A DNA stretch of 64,000 bases from an uncultured Paracoccaceae bacterium. Its GTDB lineage: Bacteria; Pseudomonadota; Alphaproteobacteria; Rhodobacterales; Rhodobacteraceae. Each line of letters begins with the position of its first letter. Position 1 is the stretch's first letter. Both the position numbers and the translations under genes were made by a program. The stretch covers positions 372,001-436,000 of the forward strand of contig CANMTD010000002.1 in assembly GCA_947500775.1 (NCBI GenBank), given 5' to 3'. Positions 28,138-41,830 of this stretch are shown here, piece after piece. Under the pieces are notes generated by a model. That model saw nothing but the letters and a program-made list of their open reading frames with translations. It made no database searches and was not told where the DNA came from.

Positions 28138-29286
28138 TCAGTATCCGCGCCAGATCCAGCCGCCGCCATAGATGCGGGTGCCATCGGGATCATAGAACAC
28201 GCAGGCCTGACCGGGGCTGACGCCCTCTTCGGGCACGATCAGTTCGACCTCGGCCGTGGTGGCGGACAGCGGGCGAATGATCGCCTCGCGCGGGGGGCGG
28301 GTCGACCGGACCTTGACCGACAGGTTCCACTGATCGCGGCTGTCGAAGGGTTCGTCGCCCAGCCAGTTAATCTCGCGCACCGGAACGATGCGGGTGGTCA
28401 GCAGTTCCTTGGGGCCGACGATCACATGGCGTTTGTCCACGTCCAGTTTCACCACATACAGCGGATCGGCCAGCCCGCCGATGCCCAGCCCGCGCCGCTG
28501 GCCGACGGTATAGTGGATCACGCCCTTATGCGTGCCCAGCACATTGCCGTCCATATCCACGATATCGCCGGGATCGGCGGCACCGGGGCGCAGTTTTTCG
28601 ATCACGCTGGCATAGTTGCCATCGGGCACGAAACAGATGTCCTGACTGTCGGGTTTATCGGCCACGGCCAGCCCGTATTTCGCCGCCAGCTTGCGGGTTT
28701 CGGCCTTGCTGGCCAGATGGCCCAGCGGAAAGCGCAGGTAATCCAGCTGTTCCGGCGTGGTCGAGAACAGGAAATAGCTTTGGTCGCGGTTGGCATCGGC
28801 CGCCGAATGCAGTTCGGCCCCGGTGGCGCCCATTTTGCGCTGGATATAGTGGCCGGTGGCCATGCAATCGGCATCCAGATCCCTGGCGGTTTCCAGCAGG
28901 TCCTTGAATTTCACCCGTTCGTTGCAGCGGATGCAGGGCACCGGGGTGGCGCCCGCCAGATAGCTGTCGGCGAATTCGTCGATCACCGCATCCTTGAAGA
29001 TGTTCTCGTAATCCAGAACGTAATGGGGAAATCCCATTTCCTCGGCCACGCGGCGGGCATCGTGGATATCGACCCCCGCGCAACAGGCGCCTTTCTTGGC
29101 CAGGGCCGCGCCGTGATCGTACAGCTGCAGGGTCACGCCCACCACGTCATAGCCTTCCTCGGCCAGCATCGCGGCCACGACCGAACTGTCCACGCCCCCC
29201 GACATTGCCACGACCACACGGGTATCGGCCGGGGCTTTGGCAAAGCCCAGGGAATTCAGCGCTAGGGTCGGGCTGGCGGTTGTCAT
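28138..29286 (-). CDS. mnmA: tRNA 2-thiouridylase
   Basis: A 382-residue MnmA that puts sulfur on U34 of Lys, Glu and Gln tRNAs. The ATP-pyrophosphatase P-loop is [16 protein letters not shown]. The catalytic cysteines lie in [13 protein letters not shown] and [12 protein letters not shown]. The C-terminal beta-barrel contains VGQRRGLGI. Divergent from sciP across 121 bp. Together with the pseudouridine synthase it forms a small RNA-modification pair. Confidence 0.95.
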   Translation of the reverse strand: MTTASPTLALNSLGFAKAPADTRVVVAMSGGVDSSVVAAMLAEEGYDVVGVTLQLYDHGAALAKKGACCAGVDIHDARRVAEEMGFPHYVLDYENIFKDAVIDEFADSYLAGATPVPCIRCNERVKFKDLLETARDLDADCMATGHYIQRKMGATGAELHSAADANRDQSYFLFSTTPEQLDYLRFPLGHLASKAETRKLAAKYGLAVADKPDSQDICFVPDGNYASVIEKLRPGAADPGDIVDMDGNVLGTHKGVIHYTVGQRRGLGIGGLADPLYVVKLDVDKRHVIVGPKELLTTRIVPVREINWLGDEPFDSRDQWNLSVKVRSTRPPREAIIRPLSATTAEVELIVPEEGVSPGQACVFYDPDGTRIYGGGWIWRGY

Positions 29287-29407
29287 GTCAGGCTCCTGTG
29301 GAAAGTCTGATGGAATATAGGAAAATGCGACATACTCTCAAGGGCTGGTTTCACGGGTCGTTAAGCCTGTTTGCGCACCATTGCCGTGCGACGAGCGAGG
29401 GATAGAC

Positions 29408-29686
29408 ATGTATATCAAACGGATCAACGGTCCACGAACCGTAACATTACCCGACGGAACAACCATGACACGAGCGGAACTGCCTCCGGTTGATACGCGG
29501 CGGTGGGTCGCCAGCCGAAAAGCAGCCGTTGTTAAGGCTGTGGTTGCCGGTCTGATAACCAAGGAAGAGGCTTTGGCGCGCTATATGTTATCGGACGAAG
29601 AGTTCGAAAGCTGGAAGAAGGCAGTTTCCAAACATGGGCTAAAGGCTTTGAAAGCAACAGCAATTCAACGCTATAGACAACCGTAA
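29408..29686 (+). CDS. sciP: SciP-type DUF1153 CtrA-inhibitory transcriptional regulator
   Basis: A 92-residue protein of the DUF1153/SciP family: LPDGTTMTRAELPPVDTRRWVASRKAAVV, then LITKEEALARYMLSDEEFESW and RHGLKAL-like KHGLKALKATAIQRY. In Caulobacter SciP binds DNA near CtrA sites and blocks CtrA transcriptional activation. The ATG at 29408 has GAGGGA upstream; a longer frame starts at 29381 but is less likely. The next gene downstream is ctrA, 98 bp away, so the regulator and its target factor sit together. Confidence 0.9.
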   Translation: MYIKRINGPRTVTLPDGTTMTRAELPPVDTRRWVASRKAAVVKAVVAGLITKEEALARYMLSDEEFESWKKAVSKHGLKALKATAIQRYRQP

Positions 29687-29704
29687 ATTGTGCCGCTACC
29701 CTTC

Positions 29705-29758
29705 TTAACATTGGTAACGTGTAATTAACCATTCTTGGTAAGAGTTAAGGGAAGTTAA
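29705..29758 (+). promoter_or_regulatory. ctrA upstream region with four TTAA CtrA-type half-sites
   Basis: TTAA cores lie at 29705-29708, 29725-29728 (TTAACC), 29745-29748 and 29755-29758. The last two read as TTAAC on the minus strand and are 10 bp apart (N6 between cores; the Caulobacter consensus is N7). The stretch is unusually AT-rich and lies 26-80 bp before the ctrA ATG, where autoregulation by CtrA would act. Binding is inferred from half-sites only. Confidence 0.5.
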
Positions 29759-29784
29759 GGGGAATAATAGCGGAGAACGAATAA

Positions 29785-30498
29785 ATGCGTGTCCTTCTGG
29801 TTGAAGACGATCCGACCACATCAAAGAGCATCGAACTGATGCTGACCCACGCCAATCTGAATGTCTACACGACAGACCTTGGCGAGGAAGGCATCGATCT
29901 GGCGAAACTGTATGATTATGATTTGATTCTGCTGGACCTGAATCTGCCCGATATGAACGGGCATGAGGTTCTGCGGCAATTGCGACTGGCGCGGGTCGAT
30001 ACACCCATCCTGATTCTTTCGGGTGAAGATGACACCGAAAACAAGATCAAAGGTCTTGGGTTTGGCGCCGACGACTATCTGACAAAACCGTTTCACCGCG
30101 AAGAACTGGTGGCGCGCATTCATGCGATCATCCGGCGCTCCAAGGGGCATTCCCAGTCGGTGATCAACACCGGGCGCATCTCGGTCAATCTGGATGCCAA
30201 GACGGTGGATGTCGAAGGCAAGACCGTGCATCTGACCGGCAAGGAATACCAGATGCTGGAACTGCTGTCGCTGCGCAAGGGCACGACACTGACCAAAGAG
30301 ATGTTCCTGAACCACCTTTATGGCGGCATGGATGAACCCGAACTGAAAATCATAGACGTGTTCATCTGCAAACTGCGCAAAAAGCTTAGCCAGGCCACCG
30401 ATGGGCACAATTACATCGAAACCGTCTGGGGCCGCGGCTATGTTCTGCGCGATCCCGAACCGGTCAGCGCCCCGGGAAAGATCGCCATGGGGGCCTGA
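29785..30498 (+). CDS. ctrA: Cell cycle response regulator CtrA
   Basis: A 237-residue OmpR-type response regulator. The receiver domain has acidic D9-D10 (VEDD), phosphoacceptor D51 ([10 protein letters not shown]), and K-type switch ([13 protein letters not shown]). The winged-helix output domain includes [37 protein letters not shown], nearly diagnostic for CtrA. In Rhodobacterales CtrA is usually non-essential and controls flagellar motility and gene-transfer-agent genes rather than the cell cycle. Upstream lies sciP. Confidence 0.97.
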   Translation: MRVLLVEDDPTTSKSIELMLTHANLNVYTTDLGEEGIDLAKLYDYDLILLDLNLPDMNGHEVLRQLRLARVDTPILILSGEDDTENKIKGLGFGADDYLTKPFHREELVARIHAIIRRSKGHSQSVINTGRISVNLDAKTVDVEGKTVHLTGKEYQMLELLSLRKGTTLTKEMFLNHLYGGMDEPELKIIDVFICKLRKKLSQATDGHNYIETVWGRGYVLRDPEPVSAPGKIAMGA

Positions 30499-30560
30499 CG
30501 GCAGCCATCGGATCGCCGGTCGGGCAGCAATGACCGCCACTCATGACTGGACCTCGTTGA

Positions 30561-34813
<4,253 letters not shown>

Positions 34814-34820
34814 CGGGTTT

Positions 34821-34855
34821 GTTCCGCTAAGTTCACAAATGTTCTTAAAAAGTTC
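34821..34855 (+). promoter_or_regulatory. SOS/LexA box: four direct GTTC repeats, the last pair GTTC-N7-GTTC
   Basis: GTTC occurs at 34821, 34831, 34841 and 34852. The first three are 10 bp apart. The last pair (34841-34855) fits exactly the direct-repeat LexA consensus GTTC-N7-GTTC established for Rhodobacter and other Alphaproteobacteria. It lies between recG and a 40-codon gene and ends 67 bp before that gene's ATG, so SOS control of the small gene is predicted. recG is on the other side and ends at 34813, before the box. Confidence 0.7.
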
Positions 34856-34922
34856 TTTACAAACGCACCGTGAAATGAGAACAAAGTGGCAACAGTAACG
34901 TCCATGACCAAGGATTGCCCCG

Positions 34923-35045
34923 ATGTTCAGCGAAATCAAATCTGTCCTGATCCGCTCTCAGACCACGCTGCTGCAGGATGCGGCCGGTGCGGCGGCGCTT
35001 GTCGTGATGTTGCTGGTGGGCCTGCATTTGCCGGGTCTTACCTGA
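34923..35045 (+). CDS. 40-residue membrane peptide, predicted SOS-induced (SidA-like candidate)
   Basis: The frame starts MFSEIKSVLIRSQTTLLQDA (amphipathic, polar) and ends with a hydrophobic segment AGAAALVVMLLVGLHLPGLT, giving one predicted transmembrane helix at about residues 20-36. AAGGA lies 8 nt before the ATG. An SOS box stands 67 bp upstream. Caulobacter SidA is a 29-aa LexA-controlled inner-membrane peptide that inhibits cell division; size, topology and regulation here match that design, but sequence similarity to SidA is not claimed. Codon usage is GC3-rich like the neighbours. A rho-independent terminator follows at 35186. Confidence 0.65.
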   Translation: MFSEIKSVLIRSQTTLLQDAAGAAALVVMLLVGLHLPGLT

Positions 35046-35333
35046 GTTTTTCTTACTGCCTGCGGTCTGTCCGGGCGCGCGTATCCCTGTCCCCAAGAAA
35101 GATACGTCGCTTTTGACATTGCCTGTCCCGAAGCCGGGGTTTTACCTCCCCCGATTACCGTCCGGACCAACAGACACGCGACTTGCCGCCGCCTTCGTCC
35201 CCAACGAAGTGCGGCGGTTTTTTTTGTGACAAACTGTCCGTGTCCCCACAAGGAACCGCCGCGCCCGAACCGAGGGGTGGGCGCTGCCTGAGCCAAGGCT
35301 CAGGCAAATGGCATGAGCTTGCTTGGATGGCGT
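35046..35333. other. Non-coding gap behind the small SOS-boxed gene
   Basis: 288 bp between the 40-aa gene and the convergent IscU-like gene. The only clear element is the hairpin at 35186-35225. I found no plausible open frame with a ribosome-binding site. The 140 nt before the hairpin could belong to the small gene's mRNA or to an independent small RNA; no promoter of good quality is visible. Confidence 0.4.
35186..35225 (+). terminator. Rho-independent terminator
   Basis: CCGCCGCCTTCGT (35186-35198) pairs with ACGAAGTGCGGCGG (35204-35217) with one bulged base, followed directly by eight T residues (35218-35225). This is a textbook intrinsic terminator on the plus strand, most likely ending the transcript of the 40-aa membrane peptide gene. 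Confidence 0.85.
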
Positions 35334-35786
35334 TTATGCGCAGGCCGAGCTCTGGGCCGCGTCGAATGCCTCCAGCGTGGCCTCCAGCGCCAGCATGATC
35401 GAGGCATGGCGGTTCTTGTAGTCGCGGGCGGGTTCCAGCACTGCCAGCCCGTCAAAGGGCGCTTGCGGCACCGGGCCGTTTTCCTTCAGCATCGCTTTCA
35501 GCTGATCGCGCGCGGCCTCGATCTGGGGGCGGGTGGTGCCGATGATATTGGCGCCGACCACGGCGGCCGAGGCCTGACCAAGCGCGCAGGCCTTCACGTC
35601 CTGCGCGTAATCGGTGATCTTGCCGTCCGCCACCACGACATCCACCGACACGGTTGAACCGCACAGCGGCGACCGTTTCTTGGCCGATCCCGTGGGCGTC
35701 TCCAGCCGGCCAAGGTGGGGGATTGCCGCCGCCAGCGCCAGAATGCGCTGCGAGTAGAGTTTGATCAGATCGTTTTCGGCGCTCAT
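35334..35786 (-). CDS. Iron-sulfur cluster assembly scaffold protein, IscU/NifU-N-like
   Basis: A 150-residue protein of the IscU/NifU N-terminal fold. The conserved segments are SPLCGSTVSVDVVV (C42), VKACALGQASAAVV (C67), and DYKNRHASIML. The usual third ligand cysteine is replaced by the RHAS segment; a lone cysteine (C149) sits in the C-terminal tail. Such variants are frequent in alphaproteobacteria and their cluster-binding role is unproven. GGAGGA precedes the ATG at 35786. Divergent from hisI, 66 bp apart. Confidence 0.82.
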   Translation of the reverse strand: MSAENDLIKLYSQRILALAAAIPHLGRLETPTGSAKKRSPLCGSTVSVDVVVADGKITDYAQDVKACALGQASAAVVGANIIGTTRPQIEAARDQLKAMLKENGPVPQAPFDGLAVLEPARDYKNRHASIMLALEATLEAFDAAQSSACA

Positions 35787-35852
35787 GGCTTTTCCTCCAC
35801 GCTGGTTTTCACTAGATAGCCTCGCAACCGGCATTTGCAAAGGATAGCGGCC

Positions 35853-36209
35853 ATGGCTTTTGATGCATCGACACTAAAGTACACCGCCGACGGGTTGATC
35901 CCGGCGATTGCGCAATCCGAAGACGGCGAAGTGCTGATGATGGCCTGGATGAACCGGGCGGCGGTGGAAATGACGCTGGAAACCGGGCGCGTGACCTATT
36001 GGTCGCGGTCGCGGCAGGCGTTCTGGATCAAGGGCGAAACCAGCGGCCATACCCAGCGCCTGATCGATTTCCGGGTGGATTGCGACCGCGATTGCCTGCT
36101 GGTCGTGGTCGAACAGGAAGGCCCGGCCTGCCACACCAACCGGCGCAGCTGTTTCTATACCGCCGTGCGAGATGGTGCCGAGGTCGAACTGTCAAAACCC
36201 ATGGTCTAA
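35853..36209 (+). CDS. hisI: Phosphoribosyl-AMP cyclohydrolase
   Basis: A 118-residue stand-alone HisI (no HisE domain), step 3 of histidine synthesis. Zinc/magnesium-binding motifs are [12 protein letters not shown] and [30 protein letters not shown] and GETSGHTQ are family hallmarks. AAAGGA precedes the ATG at 35853. Its stop overlaps the stop of gluQ on the other strand (36206-36209). Confidence 0.95.
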   Translation: MAFDASTLKYTADGLIPAIAQSEDGEVLMMAWMNRAAVEMTLETGRVTYWSRSRQAFWIKGETSGHTQRLIDFRVDCDRDCLLVVVEQEGPACHTNRRSCFYTAVRDGAEVELSKPMV

Positions 36210-37069
36210 AGCCCGACCATCCGGCGGATATCATCCGGGGTGGCGCCATCGTCGCGAAATCTGGCGATGGCCCTGGCGTCATCGCGTTTGGCCAGCCGCT
36301 TGCCGTTTTCGTCGCGGATCAGCCGGTGATGGTGATAGGTGGGGGTGGGCAGATCCAGCAGGCGTTGCAGGAGGATGTGAATCTTCGTGGCCTCGAACAG
36401 ATCCTGCCCGCGCACCACATGGGTGATGCCCTGCGCGGTATCGTCCAGCACCACCGACAGGTGATACGAGGTGCCCATATCGCGGCGCGACAGCACGATA
36501 TCGCCGATACCCTGCACGGCTTCGGCGTGGGACAGGGCGATGGTGCCGGTCTGCCCCTCGGGGCCCTGGCCCTGTTCGGCAAAGGCAAGTTTCGCGCTGC
36601 CGATGACCTCAAGAACCCGCGCCATGTTCAGCCGCAACACCGCATCCTTTGGCAAATCGCCCGAGGTGCCACCTGTGGGACGACAAGTGCCGGGATAGAC
36701 CGGGCCGTCGGGGCCGATGGCCGGATCGACGCCTTCCTGCGGGGCCGACAGCGCCGCGGCGATATCCCGGCGGGTGCAGTGGCAGGGGTAAAGCAGCCCG
36801 CGCTGCCATAGCTGTTGCAAGGCGTCATGATAGACCCCCAGCCGGTCGGATTGGCGCATTACCGGCTTTGGCCAGTCCAGCCCCAGCCATTTCAGATCCG
36901 CGAAAATCTGGCGTTCCCATTCGGGCCGGGCGCGGCTTTGATCGATATCCTCGATCCGCAACAGGAACATTCCGTCCGCCGCCCGCGCCATGTCATGGGC
37001 CAGCAGTGCCGAAAAGGCATGCCCCAGATGCAGCGGGCCGGTGGGGGAAGGGGCAAAGCGCGTGATCAC
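36206..37069 (-). CDS. gluQ: Glutamyl-queuosine tRNA(Asp) synthetase
   Basis: A 287-residue truncated GluRS paralogue lacking the anticodon-binding domain, which glutamylates queuosine in tRNA-Asp. Class I motifs are [18 protein letters not shown] (HIGH) and [11 protein letters not shown] (KMSKS-like). The zinc-binding cluster is formed by CHCTRRDI and YPGTCR. Upstream on the same strand is trmFO. Convergent with hisI with overlapping stops. Confidence 0.93.
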   Translation of the reverse strand: MITRFAPSPTGPLHLGHAFSALLAHDMARAADGMFLLRIEDIDQSRARPEWERQIFADLKWLGLDWPKPVMRQSDRLGVYHDALQQLWQRGLLYPCHCTRRDIAAALSAPQEGVDPAIGPDGPVYPGTCRPTGGTSGDLPKDAVLRLNMARVLEVIGSAKLAFAEQGQGPEGQTGTIALSHAEAVQGIGDIVLSRRDMGTSYHLSVVLDDTAQGITHVVRGQDLFEATKIHILLQRLLDLPTPTYHHHRLIRDENGKRLAKRDDARAIARFRDDGATPDDIRRMVGL

Positions 37070-37090
37070 GGGCGGCAGGCTAACGCGGGA

Positions 37091-38446
37091 TCAGGCCGGG
37101 CGTCCAGTGCCCGCCATCAGCCAATCCTGCCATGCGGCCTTGGCGCGGTCGGTATAGGCCTTGTAGCGGTCGGTGCGGCCCCGGCGGCCGCCTTTCAACC
37201 CGTCGACTGGGCGGAAGAGGCCGAAATTGACGTTCATCGGCTGGAACGTCTTGGCCTCGGCCCCGCCGGTGATGTGATGCACCAGCGCGCCCATTGCGGT
37301 ATCCTGTGGCAGATCGGGCAGGGAATGGCCGGTGATATCGGCCACGGCGAAGCGCGCGGCCAGCAGGCCCATGGCGGCGCTTTCGACATAGCCTTCGACC
37401 CCGGTGATCTGACCGGCAAAGCGGATGTGGGGTTTCGATTTCAGCCGCATCTGATTGTCCAGCAGGGTGGGCGAATTCAGGAACGTGTTGCGGTGGATGC
37501 CGCCCAGACGGGCGAAACGGGCGCCTTCAAGCCCCGGTATCCGTTTGAAAACATCGGCTTGCGCGCCGTATTTCATCTTGGTTTGAAAGCCCACGATATT
37601 ATACAGCGTGCCAAGCGCGTTGTCGCGGCGCAGCTGCACCACCGCATATGCCTTGACGTCGGGCTGATGCGGGTTGGTCAGCCCGACCGGTTTCATCGGC
37701 CCGTGGCGCAGGGTTTCGCGCCCGCGTTCGGCCATCACCTCGATCGGCAGGCAGCCGTCGAAATAGCCTGCGGTTTCGCCTTCGTGGAATTCTGTTTTAT
37801 CGGCGGCCAGAAGCGCGTCGATGAAGCCTTCGTACTGGTCGCGGTCCATCGGGCAGTTGAGATAGGCCTTTTGCTCTTCCTCGGTTTCGCCCTTGTCATA
37901 GCGCGACTGCATCCAGGCCTTGGACATGTCGATACTGTCGGCATAGACGATGGGGGCGATGGCGTCGAAAAACGCCAGCGCGTCGGCGCCGGTTTCGGCC
38001 TGAATCGCCTGACCCAGCGCAGAGGAGGTCAGCGGGCCGGTGGCGATGATCCAATGGCCATCTTTGGGCAGAGCAGTGATTTCACCGGTTTCGACCGTGA
38101 CCAGCGGGTGGGCGCGCAGCCGTTCGGTGACGCCGGTGGCAAAGGCCTCGCGGTCCACGGCCAGCGCGCCGCCGGCGGGCAGTTGATGCGCATCGGCCAT
38201 TTCCATGATCAACCCGCCCGCGGCGCGCATTTCCCAATGCAGCAGGCCGACGGCGTTCTGTTCGTCGTCATCCGAGCGGAAGGAATTGGAGCAGACCATT
38301 TCGGCCAGGTTGCCGGTCTGATGGGCGAATGTGCCGACCTGGGGCCGCATTTCGTGGATCACGACGGGCACGCCCGCCTGAGCGGCCTGCCATGCGGCCT
38401 CGGACCCGGCCATGCCGCCGCCGATGATATGAAGTGTCTGTGTCAT
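37091..38446 (-). CDS. trmFO: Methylenetetrahydrofolate--tRNA-(uracil-5-)-methyltransferase
   Basis: A 451-residue flavoprotein making m5U54 in tRNA with methylene-THF. The FAD-binding N-terminus is [19 protein letters not shown], followed by [12 protein letters not shown], and C-terminal [10 protein letters not shown]. The ATG at 38446 is preferred because the FAD motif follows directly; an in-frame ATG at 38455 is possible and neither has a strong ribosome-binding site. Lies behind the gyrA terminator region. Confidence 0.94.
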   Translation of the reverse strand: MTQTLHIIGGGMAGSEAAWQAAQAGVPVVIHEMRPQVGTFAHQTGNLAEMVCSNSFRSDDDEQNAVGLLHWEMRAAGGLIMEMADAHQLPAGGALAVDREAFATGVTERLRAHPLVTVETGEITALPKDGHWIIATGPLTSSALGQAIQAETGADALAFFDAIAPIVYADSIDMSKAWMQSRYDKGETEEEQKAYLNCPMDRDQYEGFIDALLAADKTEFHEGETAGYFDGCLPIEVMAERGRETLRHGPMKPVGLTNPHQPDVKAYAVVQLRRDNALGTLYNIVGFQTKMKYGAQADVFKRIPGLEGARFARLGGIHRNTFLNSPTLLDNQMRLKSKPHIRFAGQITGVEGYVESAAMGLLAARFAVADITGHSLPDLPQDTAMGALVHHITGGAEAKTFQPMNVNFGLFRPVDGLKGGRRGRTDRYKAYTDRAKAAWQDWLMAGTGRPA

Positions 38447-38484
38447 GGGCGCCATTTAGGGATGTTGCGTGAAAATGGAAAGAC

Positions 38485-38507
38485 CCGGGGGGCTGTCTGC
38501 CCCCCGG
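38485..38507 (-). terminator. Hairpin behind gyrA
   Basis: CCGGGGGGC (38485-38493) and GCCCCCCGG (38499-38507) pair perfectly around 5 nt. It lies 33-55 bp past the gyrA stop and before trmFO on the same strand. The downstream side on the minus strand reads GTCTTTCC, a weak T-rich end. Probably ends or trims the gyrA transcript. Confidence 0.65.
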
Positions 38508-38512
38508 ACCCC

Positions 38513-38538
38513 CGAGAGTATTTCTGCCAAAAAGAAAC
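38513..38538 (-). repeat. Third copy of the 26-bp dispersed repeat
   Basis: Identical at 25 of 26 positions to 6702-6727 (one T/C change), and starting one base beyond the gyrA stop codon. The other two copies form the inverted repeat at 6702-6770. On the minus strand it contributes a CTTTTT-like run after the gyrA stop. Placement at gene ends in all three cases fits a role in transcription end formation or a mobile REP-like element. Confidence 0.6.
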
Positions 38539-38539
38539 C

Positions 38540-41275
38540 TTATGTTTCTTCGGGGGCTTCCTCGTCGCCCTGATCGGCGATCCAGGCGACCGAAACGACG
38601 CGTTCGCCTTTGGAGGTGTTGAACACTTTGACCCCGCCCGCGCTGCGCGACCGGAACGAGATGCCGTCCACGGGGCAGCGGATCGACTGGCCGGTCGAGG
38701 TGGCCAGCATGATCTGATCGTCCATGTCGACCGGGAAGCAGGCCACCAGCGGGCCGCCGCGCATCGCCTTGTCCATTGCCGCGACCCCCTGGCCGCCGCG
38801 TCCGCGGACCGGGTAGTCATGGCTGGAGCTGAGTTTGCCCGCGCCGCCATCGGTGATGGTCAGGATCAGATCCTCGGCGGCGGACATTTCGGCGTAGCGT
38901 TCGGGACTGAAATCGACGGCGGCGGGGGCCTCTTCTTCGTCCTCAAGCTCGGCGTCATCGGCAAGCCCGGCCACCGCGCGGCGCATTTTCAGATAGGCGG
39001 CGCGTTCTTCCGAGGTTGCCTCGAAGTGGCGCACGACGGCCATCGACACGACCTCGTCGCCTTCGGCCAGGCGGATGCCGCGCACCCCGGTGGAATCGCG
39101 CCCTTTGAAGACGCGCACCGCCGTGGTGGGGAAGCGGATCGCGCGGCCGGCGCGGGTGACCAGCATCACGTCATCGTCTTCGGTGCAGATGCGGGCGTTC
39201 ACCATGCGCACGTCGTCGGGCAGCTTCATCGCGATCTTGCCGTTGGATTTGACATTGGTGAAATCGCTGAGGGCGTTGCGGCGCACATCGCCCGCCGTGG
39301 TGGCAAAGACGATCTGCAGGTCGTTCCATTCCTCTTCGGGGCGGTCGACCGGCATGATGGCGGCGACGGATACGCCCTGAGGGATCGGCAGGATGTTGAT
39401 GATCGCCTTGCCCTTGGCGGTGCGTCCGCCCTGTGGCAGGCGCCATGTTTTCAGCTTGTAGACCATGCCTTCGGTGGTGAAGAACAGAAGCTGCGTATGG
39501 GTGTTGGCCACGAACAGCGTGGTGACCACATCTTCGTCCTTGGTGGACATGCCACTGAGCCCTTTGCCGCCGCGTCGCTGGGCGCGGAATTCATGCAGGG
39601 GTGTGCGTTTGATATAGCCGGTCTGGGTGACGGTCACGACCATGTCTTCGCGTTCGATCAGGTCTTCGTCGTCCATATCGCCCGACCAGTCGACGATTTC
39701 GGTCCGGCGGGGCACGGCGAATTGTTCGCGCACCTCGCGCAGCTCATCCGCGATGATCGCCATGATCCGGTCGCGCGAGCGCAGGATATCCAGATATTCG
39801 CGGATTTTCCCGGCCAGTTCCTGCAACTCGTCCGTGACCTCTTTCACACCGATCTGGGTCAGGCGCTGCAGGCGCAGGTCCAGAATGGCACGGGCCTGAA
39901 TTTCGCTGAGGTAATAGGTGCCGTCGTCGTTGACCTTATGGGTCGGGTCGTCGATCAGGTTGATGTATTCGACGATATCGCCAGCGGGCCAGCGCCGGGT
40001 CATCAGCTTTTCGCGCGCCTCGGCCGCGTCGGCCGAGCTGCGGATGGTGGCCACGACCTCATCGACATTGCTGACGGCGACGGCCAGACCGCAGAGGATA
40101 TGGCTGCGTTCGCGCGCCTTGCGCAGATCAAAGGCGGTTCGGCGTGCAACAACTTCTTCGCGGAAGTCTATGAAACTGGTCAGAAAACGGCGCAGGGTTA
40201 GCTGTTCGGGGCGGCCGCCGTTCAGCGCCAGCATATTGGCCCCGAAAGAGGTCTGCATCGGGGTGAAGCGGAACAGCTGGTTCAGCACCACCTCGGCGGT
40301 GGCGTCGCGTTTCAGTTCGACCACCACGCGCACGCCGACCCGGTCGGATTCATCCTGCACATGGGCGATGCCTTCGATCTTTTTGTCGCGCGCCATTTCG
40401 GCGATGCGTTCGATCATCGTGGCCTTGTTCACCTGATAGGGAATCTCATCCACAACAATGGCATAGCGGTCTTTCCTGATCTCTTCGATCCGGGTTTTGG
40501 CGCGGATCACCACGCTGCCGCGCCCTTCAAGATAGGCTTTGCGCGCGCCCGAGCGGCCAAGGATGATGCCGCCGGTCGGGAAATCGGGCGCGGGGATATA
40601 GTCGATCAACTGTTCGCTGGTCAGATCCGGTTCGTCGATCAGCGCCAGCGTGGCATCGATCACCTCGCCCAGGTTATGCGGCGGGATGCGCGTGGCCATG
40701 CCCACGGCGATGCCTTCGGCGCCGTTGACCAGCATGTTGGGATAGCGGGCGGGCAGAACCGTGGGTTCGCGGTCCTTGCCGTCATAGTTGTCCTGAAAAT
40801 CGACAGTGTCTTTTTCGATATCGGTCAGCAGGGCGGCGGCGGGTTTGTCCATCCGCACTTCGGTATAGCGCATGGCCGCCGGGTTATCGCCGTCCATCGA
40901 GCCAAAGTTGCCCTGACCGTCCAACAGCGGCAGCGACATCGAGAAATCCTGCGCCATCCGCACCAGCGCGTCATAGATCGCGCTGTCGCCATGCGGGTGG
41001 TATTTCCCCATCACGTCGCCCACTGGCCGCGCCGATTTGCGGTAGGGTTTGTCGTGGCTGTTGTTGGTTTCATGCATCGCAAACAGGATGCGCCGGTGCA
41101 CCGGTTTCAGCCCGTCGCGCAGATCGGGGATCGCGCGGCTGACGATCACGCTCATCGCGTAATCGAGGTAGGAGGATTTCATTTCCTCTTCGATCGAAAT
41201 CGAAGGCCCGTCGTATGCCGGGCGGTCGGGAATGTTGTTTTCTTCGTTTTCAGGGGGTTCTGGCGTGTCGTTCAC
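38540..41275 (-). CDS. gyrA: DNA gyrase subunit A
   Basis: A 911-residue GyrA. The active-site tyrosine is Y137 in [10 protein letters not shown]. The quinolone-resistance region reads [19 protein letters not shown] with S98 and D102 (E. coli S83, D87), the sensitive residues. The C-terminal wrapping domain keeps the GyrA box QRRGGKG. An acidic segment ([14 protein letters not shown]) interrupts the C-terminal domain. The reading frame is complete, and it is followed by a repeat and a hairpin. Divergent from usg, 192 bp apart. Confidence 0.97.
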   Translation of the reverse strand: MNDTPEPPENEENNIPDRPAYDGPSISIEEEMKSSYLDYAMSVIVSRAIPDLRDGLKPVHRRILFAMHETNNSHDKPYRKSARPVGDVMGKYHPHGDSAIYDALVRMAQDFSMSLPLLDGQGNFGSMDGDNPAAMRYTEVRMDKPAAALLTDIEKDTVDFQDNYDGKDREPTVLPARYPNMLVNGAEGIAVGMATRIPPHNLGEVIDATLALIDEPDLTSEQLIDYIPAPDFPTGGIILGRSGARKAYLEGRGSVVIRAKTRIEEIRKDRYAIVVDEIPYQVNKATMIERIAEMARDKKIEGIAHVQDESDRVGVRVVVELKRDATAEVVLNQLFRFTPMQTSFGANMLALNGGRPEQLTLRRFLTSFIDFREEVVARRTAFDLRKARERSHILCGLAVAVSNVDEVVATIRSSADAAEAREKLMTRRWPAGDIVEYINLIDDPTHKVNDDGTYYLSEIQARAILDLRLQRLTQIGVKEVTDELQELAGKIREYLDILRSRDRIMAIIADELREVREQFAVPRRTEIVDWSGDMDDEDLIEREDMVVTVTQTGYIKRTPLHEFRAQRRGGKGLSGMSTKDEDVVTTLFVANTHTQLLFFTTEGMVYKLKTWRLPQGGRTAKGKAIINILPIPQGVSVAAIMPVDRPEEEWNDLQIVFATTAGDVRRNALSDFTNVKSNGKIAMKLPDDVRMVNARICTEDDDVMLVTRAGRAIRFPTTAVRVFKGRDSTGVRGIRLAEGDEVVSMAVVRHFEATSEERAAYLKMRRAVAGLADDAELEDEEEAPAAVDFSPERYAEMSAAEDLILTITDGGAGKLSSSHDYPVRGRGGQGVAAMDKAMRGGPLVACFPVDMDDQIMLATSTGQSIRCPVDGISFRSRSAGGVKVFNTSKGERVVSVAWIADQGDEEAPEET

Positions 41276-41467
41276 GTTTATTTTCGCCTGTTTTGCCGCG
41301 CTCTGTTCTTTGTTAGCGCCACTATATCCGATCCGTGATCATAGGTGCAATGGGGGCCTGTCAGTTTCGCAAGCAGCCACCACCACAGAGTGATAACATG
41401 CTGTTTTTATTGAAAAGTAATTATTTTGCTGCATCCTTGAGGTGGGAGGGTGAAAAGGAGACGGCAT

Positions 41468-41737
41468 TTGGAACATTCCGAAACCGAGTTGATGCTGAAG
41501 GGCTATGGGCTGACCACGGCCGAGTTTTTCTATCACATGCCCGACTATGTGCATGTACTGAACAGCTTTGTCTGGCAGGATTACGATCTGGCCCCGGATC
41601 ATCCGCGTTTGTTCAAATTCATCGAATTCTGGCAGGATGAGATCGAAGGCCCGCTGCATTCGGTACGGTTCACCCATCGGAAAATGATCGGCCCGGGGGA
41701 ATGGCGGCAGGTTGTCGGCGAATTTCCGCTGCACTAA
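41468..41737 (+). CDS. usg: Usg family protein
   Basis: An 89-residue Usg-type protein found in many alphaproteobacteria, often near tryptophan genes, with no proven function. The segments ELMLKGYGLTTAEFFYHMPDY and VWQDYDLAPDHPRLFKFIEFWQDEIEGPLHSVR are typical. The TTG at 41468 is chosen because AAGGAG sits 7 nt before it and the family begins just upstream of this segment; a GTG at 41450 is in frame. Next comes the VPLPA-CTERM gene. Confidence 0.85.
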   Translation: MEHSETELMLKGYGLTTAEFFYHMPDYVHVLNSFVWQDYDLAPDHPRLFKFIEFWQDEIEGPLHSVRFTHRKMIGPGEWRQVVGEFPLH

Positions 41738-41777
41738 ACGCGCATGGGCCAACCAAAGGGATAGCCATATATCACTC

Positions 41778-41793
41778 GTTTTGTTAACAAAAC
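41778..41793. promoter_or_regulatory. Perfect 16-bp palindrome upstream of the VPLPA-CTERM gene
   Basis: GTTTTGTTAACAAAAC reads the same on both strands and is embedded in AT-rich DNA 38-53 bp before the ATG at 41831. A perfect 16-bp palindrome at this position is a likely operator for a dimeric regulator. The regulator is unknown. Confidence 0.5.
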
Positions 41794-41830
41794 TCATATC
41801 ACCCGGTTATTGTTGAGGTGGGAGAGATTT

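Noticed and set aside
34831-34844. Earlier GTTC pairs as independent LexA sites
   Set aside because: Their spacing is N6, not the N7 of the consensus; only the last pair is counted as a full site.
35113-35118. TTGACA as a -35 promoter box for a small RNA
   Set aside because: No acceptable -10 element at the right distance.
36815-40201. 1128-codon plus-strand frame
   Set aside because: Antisense to gluQ, trmFO and gyrA; no recognisable domain.
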